18,267 bases of DNA from Candidatus Woesearchaeota archaeon (lineage in GTDB: Archaea; Nanobdellota; Nanobdellia; Woesearchaeales; 21-14-0-10-32-9): NCBI GenBank assembly GCA_007117145.1, contig SKHC01000074.1, positions 1-18,267 of the forward strand, in the 5' to 3' direction. Numbering within the stretch: the stretch's first letter is position 1; each line of letters opens with the position of its first letter. The notes below the pieces were generated by a model. That model was not told the origin of the DNA. It worked only from the letters and a program-made list of their open reading frames with translations, and searched no databases. The position numbers and the translations under genes are program-made. Of the stretch, positions 17,267-18,267 are shown one piece after another.

Positions 17267-18267
17267 ATGAAAGATTTTTTCTTCATGGAGGAACTGGATA
17301 CTTTTCTAACAGATCTTAGAAATACAGCTACAAGGTATAGTAAGGAATATCGAGCTTTAAAACACACAGATAATGAGAAGTACCAGTTAGGATTAATTAA
17401 TGTACTAGATAAAAAACTAGACCCTACTACTGTTGAGTATTTGTCAAAGCTTCAGTTAAACAAAGTTCATATTAGAGAGCGAGTATTATACAAATACTTA
17501 AAGGAAAGATTGCCTTCTATGACTAAAAAGAAAGATGAAGTACAACACTTCATAAAGACAAGAGCTCAATCTAAAAAAAATCAGAAGTTAGAAACAAAAA
17601 TCGTTGAATTTGAAACTTCAACTCCTGGAGCTATAGAGTTTTTTCCAGAGACGAAACTTGATTACATGTTAAAGCAAAATCCGTTTGAGCTAGTTCATCA
17701 TTTCAGAGGCCATGATTTAGGGGATATTAAAGTATTGTCTGTTTCAAATGGCTACAAAATAATAAGTTCTGATAAGAATTATAATAATACTTTGTTTATT
17801 ACAAGAATTAAAAGAAGTTATAGGGAGGCTGAAAAGAAGACTGATGGGGTGTTAGGTCTTAGATCTTCAGAGAAAGCATATGATAGCACAGGTGTTATGA
17901 CTTTGGTAAATACTCCTGTGTTAGCTTATAAAGAAAAAAAAGTAGTAACTTCGGCGGGTACGAGAAATGATAGAAAGGATGGCATGAACTATTATTTCCA
18001 CAGTCTACCTGATACGTGGGATAAAAAATTAGTAGCTGAAGCAGAAAGGATTGCAGAAATAAGACTTACTGATTACTTAAGAAGAAAAGAAAGAGGGGAA
18101 AATATAGAATTAGAAAGAGATGATAAGAAAATACCTGGAATCACTGTTAAAAGAACATATCTGGGGGTTCCTGCCGAGTTTCAAATTTATACTCATAAGT
18201 GGCATGGTTTGTATGAGCGTTTTCATGACAATATCATCACTCCTCAAAGAGCAGGTGTTAGGTGTGA
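17267..18267 (+). CDS. RelA/SpoT-like nucleotidyltransferase candidate (partial, runs off the window)
   Basis: Open for 333 codons from the ATG at 17267 to the window end with no stop. Residues 1-120 are helical and charged (EYLSKLQLNKVHIRERVLYKYL). Residues about 175-320 show, in order, TRIKRSYREAEKK (179-191), AYDSTGVMTLV (204-214), DRKDGMNYYFHSL (235-247) and GVPAEFQIYTHKWHGLYER (300-318). This matches the RelA/SpoT synthetase plan: R-x-K-x-x-Y...K, D-x-x-G-x-R, an N-G-Y-x-S-x-H-like strand, and E-x-Q-I-x-T...H...E. The best-kept parts are Asp206-x-x-Gly209 and Glu304-x-Gln306-Ile-x-Thr309. The G-x-R Arg is Met here (211), a deviation. No HD hydrolase domain is seen in the visible part. 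The fold is my inference from motif order and could be a distant relative with another product. Confidence 0.6.
   Translation, partial: MKDFFFMEELDTFLTDLRNTATRYSKEYRALKHTDNEKYQLGLINVLDKKLDPTTVEYLSKLQLNKVHIRERVLYKYLKERLPSMTKKKDEVQHFIKTRAQSKKNQKLETKIVEFETSTPGAIEFFPETKLDYMLKQNPFELVHHFRGHDLGDIKVLSVSNGYKIISSDKNYNNTLFITRIKRSYREAEKKTDGVLGLRSSEKAYDSTGVMTLVNTPVLAYKEKKVVTSAGTRNDRKDGMNYYFHSLPDTWDKKLVAEAERIAEIRLTDYLRRKERGENIELERDDKKIPGITVKRTYLGVPAEFQIYTHKWHGLYERFHDNIITPQRAGVRC

Noticed and set aside
1..18267. CRISPR arrays, insertion sequences and long direct repeats.
   Set aside because: No regularly spaced repeats, transposase motifs or paired terminal inverted repeats with target duplications were seen.

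Overview
The window reads as a chromosomal segment of a small, AT-rich archaeal genome, most likely a DPANN lineage of the Woesearchaeota/Pacearchaeota kind. The archaeal identity is secure: it encodes Pop5, proteasome alpha, SBDS, exosome Rrp4/Rrp41/Rrp42, RpoK, RpoP, eL43, eS6, the KEOPS subunit Pcc1, prefoldin beta and a HerA ATPase, and its promoters are archaeal TATA boxes. The DPANN placement is an inference from compact, divergent proteins, gene order and the many short orphan genes. Two translation-start styles coexist. Isolated or first genes mostly have a TATA box centred about 26-31 bases before the start codon, implying leaderless mRNAs. Genes inside operons have Shine-Dalgarno motifs (GGAGG or AGGTGA), often fused to the stop codon of the gene before.

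Region 1 (1-5290) is a patchwork of short transcription units: the N-terminus of a Hel308-like helicase, a protein with a transglutaminase-like Cys-His-Asp triad, an SDR oxidoreductase, a coiled-coil orphan, an HD-domain hydrolase, a two-gene unit with a degenerate nucleotidyltransferase-like protein, a 276-residue orphan behind an operator-like repeat array, and a winged-helix protein with two C-terminal membrane segments. Region 2 (5290-8325) holds ribosomal protein eS6, a phosphomannomutase/phosphoglucomutase, and an MNT-HEPN toxin-antitoxin-type module. The HEPN gene is frameshifted, and the module is preceded by a 16-bp palindrome and by a stretch able to fold as a three-way junction.

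Region 3 (8330-13960) is the archaeal exosome superoperon: pop5, psmA, SBDS, rrp4, rrp41, rrp42, rpoK, tRNA-Pro(UGG), eL43, rpoP, pcc1, prefoldin beta and a UPF0147 protein. It joins RNA processing and decay, protein turnover and folding, ribosome maturation, transcription and tRNA modification. The tRNA-Pro carries 33 extra bases inside its T-loop. The usual neighbour Rpp30 is not here, and rpoK is an unexpected member.

Region 4 (13952-18267) has a convergent two-gene unit (HerA-type ATPase followed by a minimal MscS-like channel), then a rightward series of a 148-residue orphan, a 76-residue orphan and a long open reading frame running off the window. The motif order of that last frame resembles the RelA/SpoT (p)ppGpp synthetase fold, which would be unusual in an archaeon. 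No CRISPR array, insertion sequence, transposase, rRNA or replication origin was recognised.
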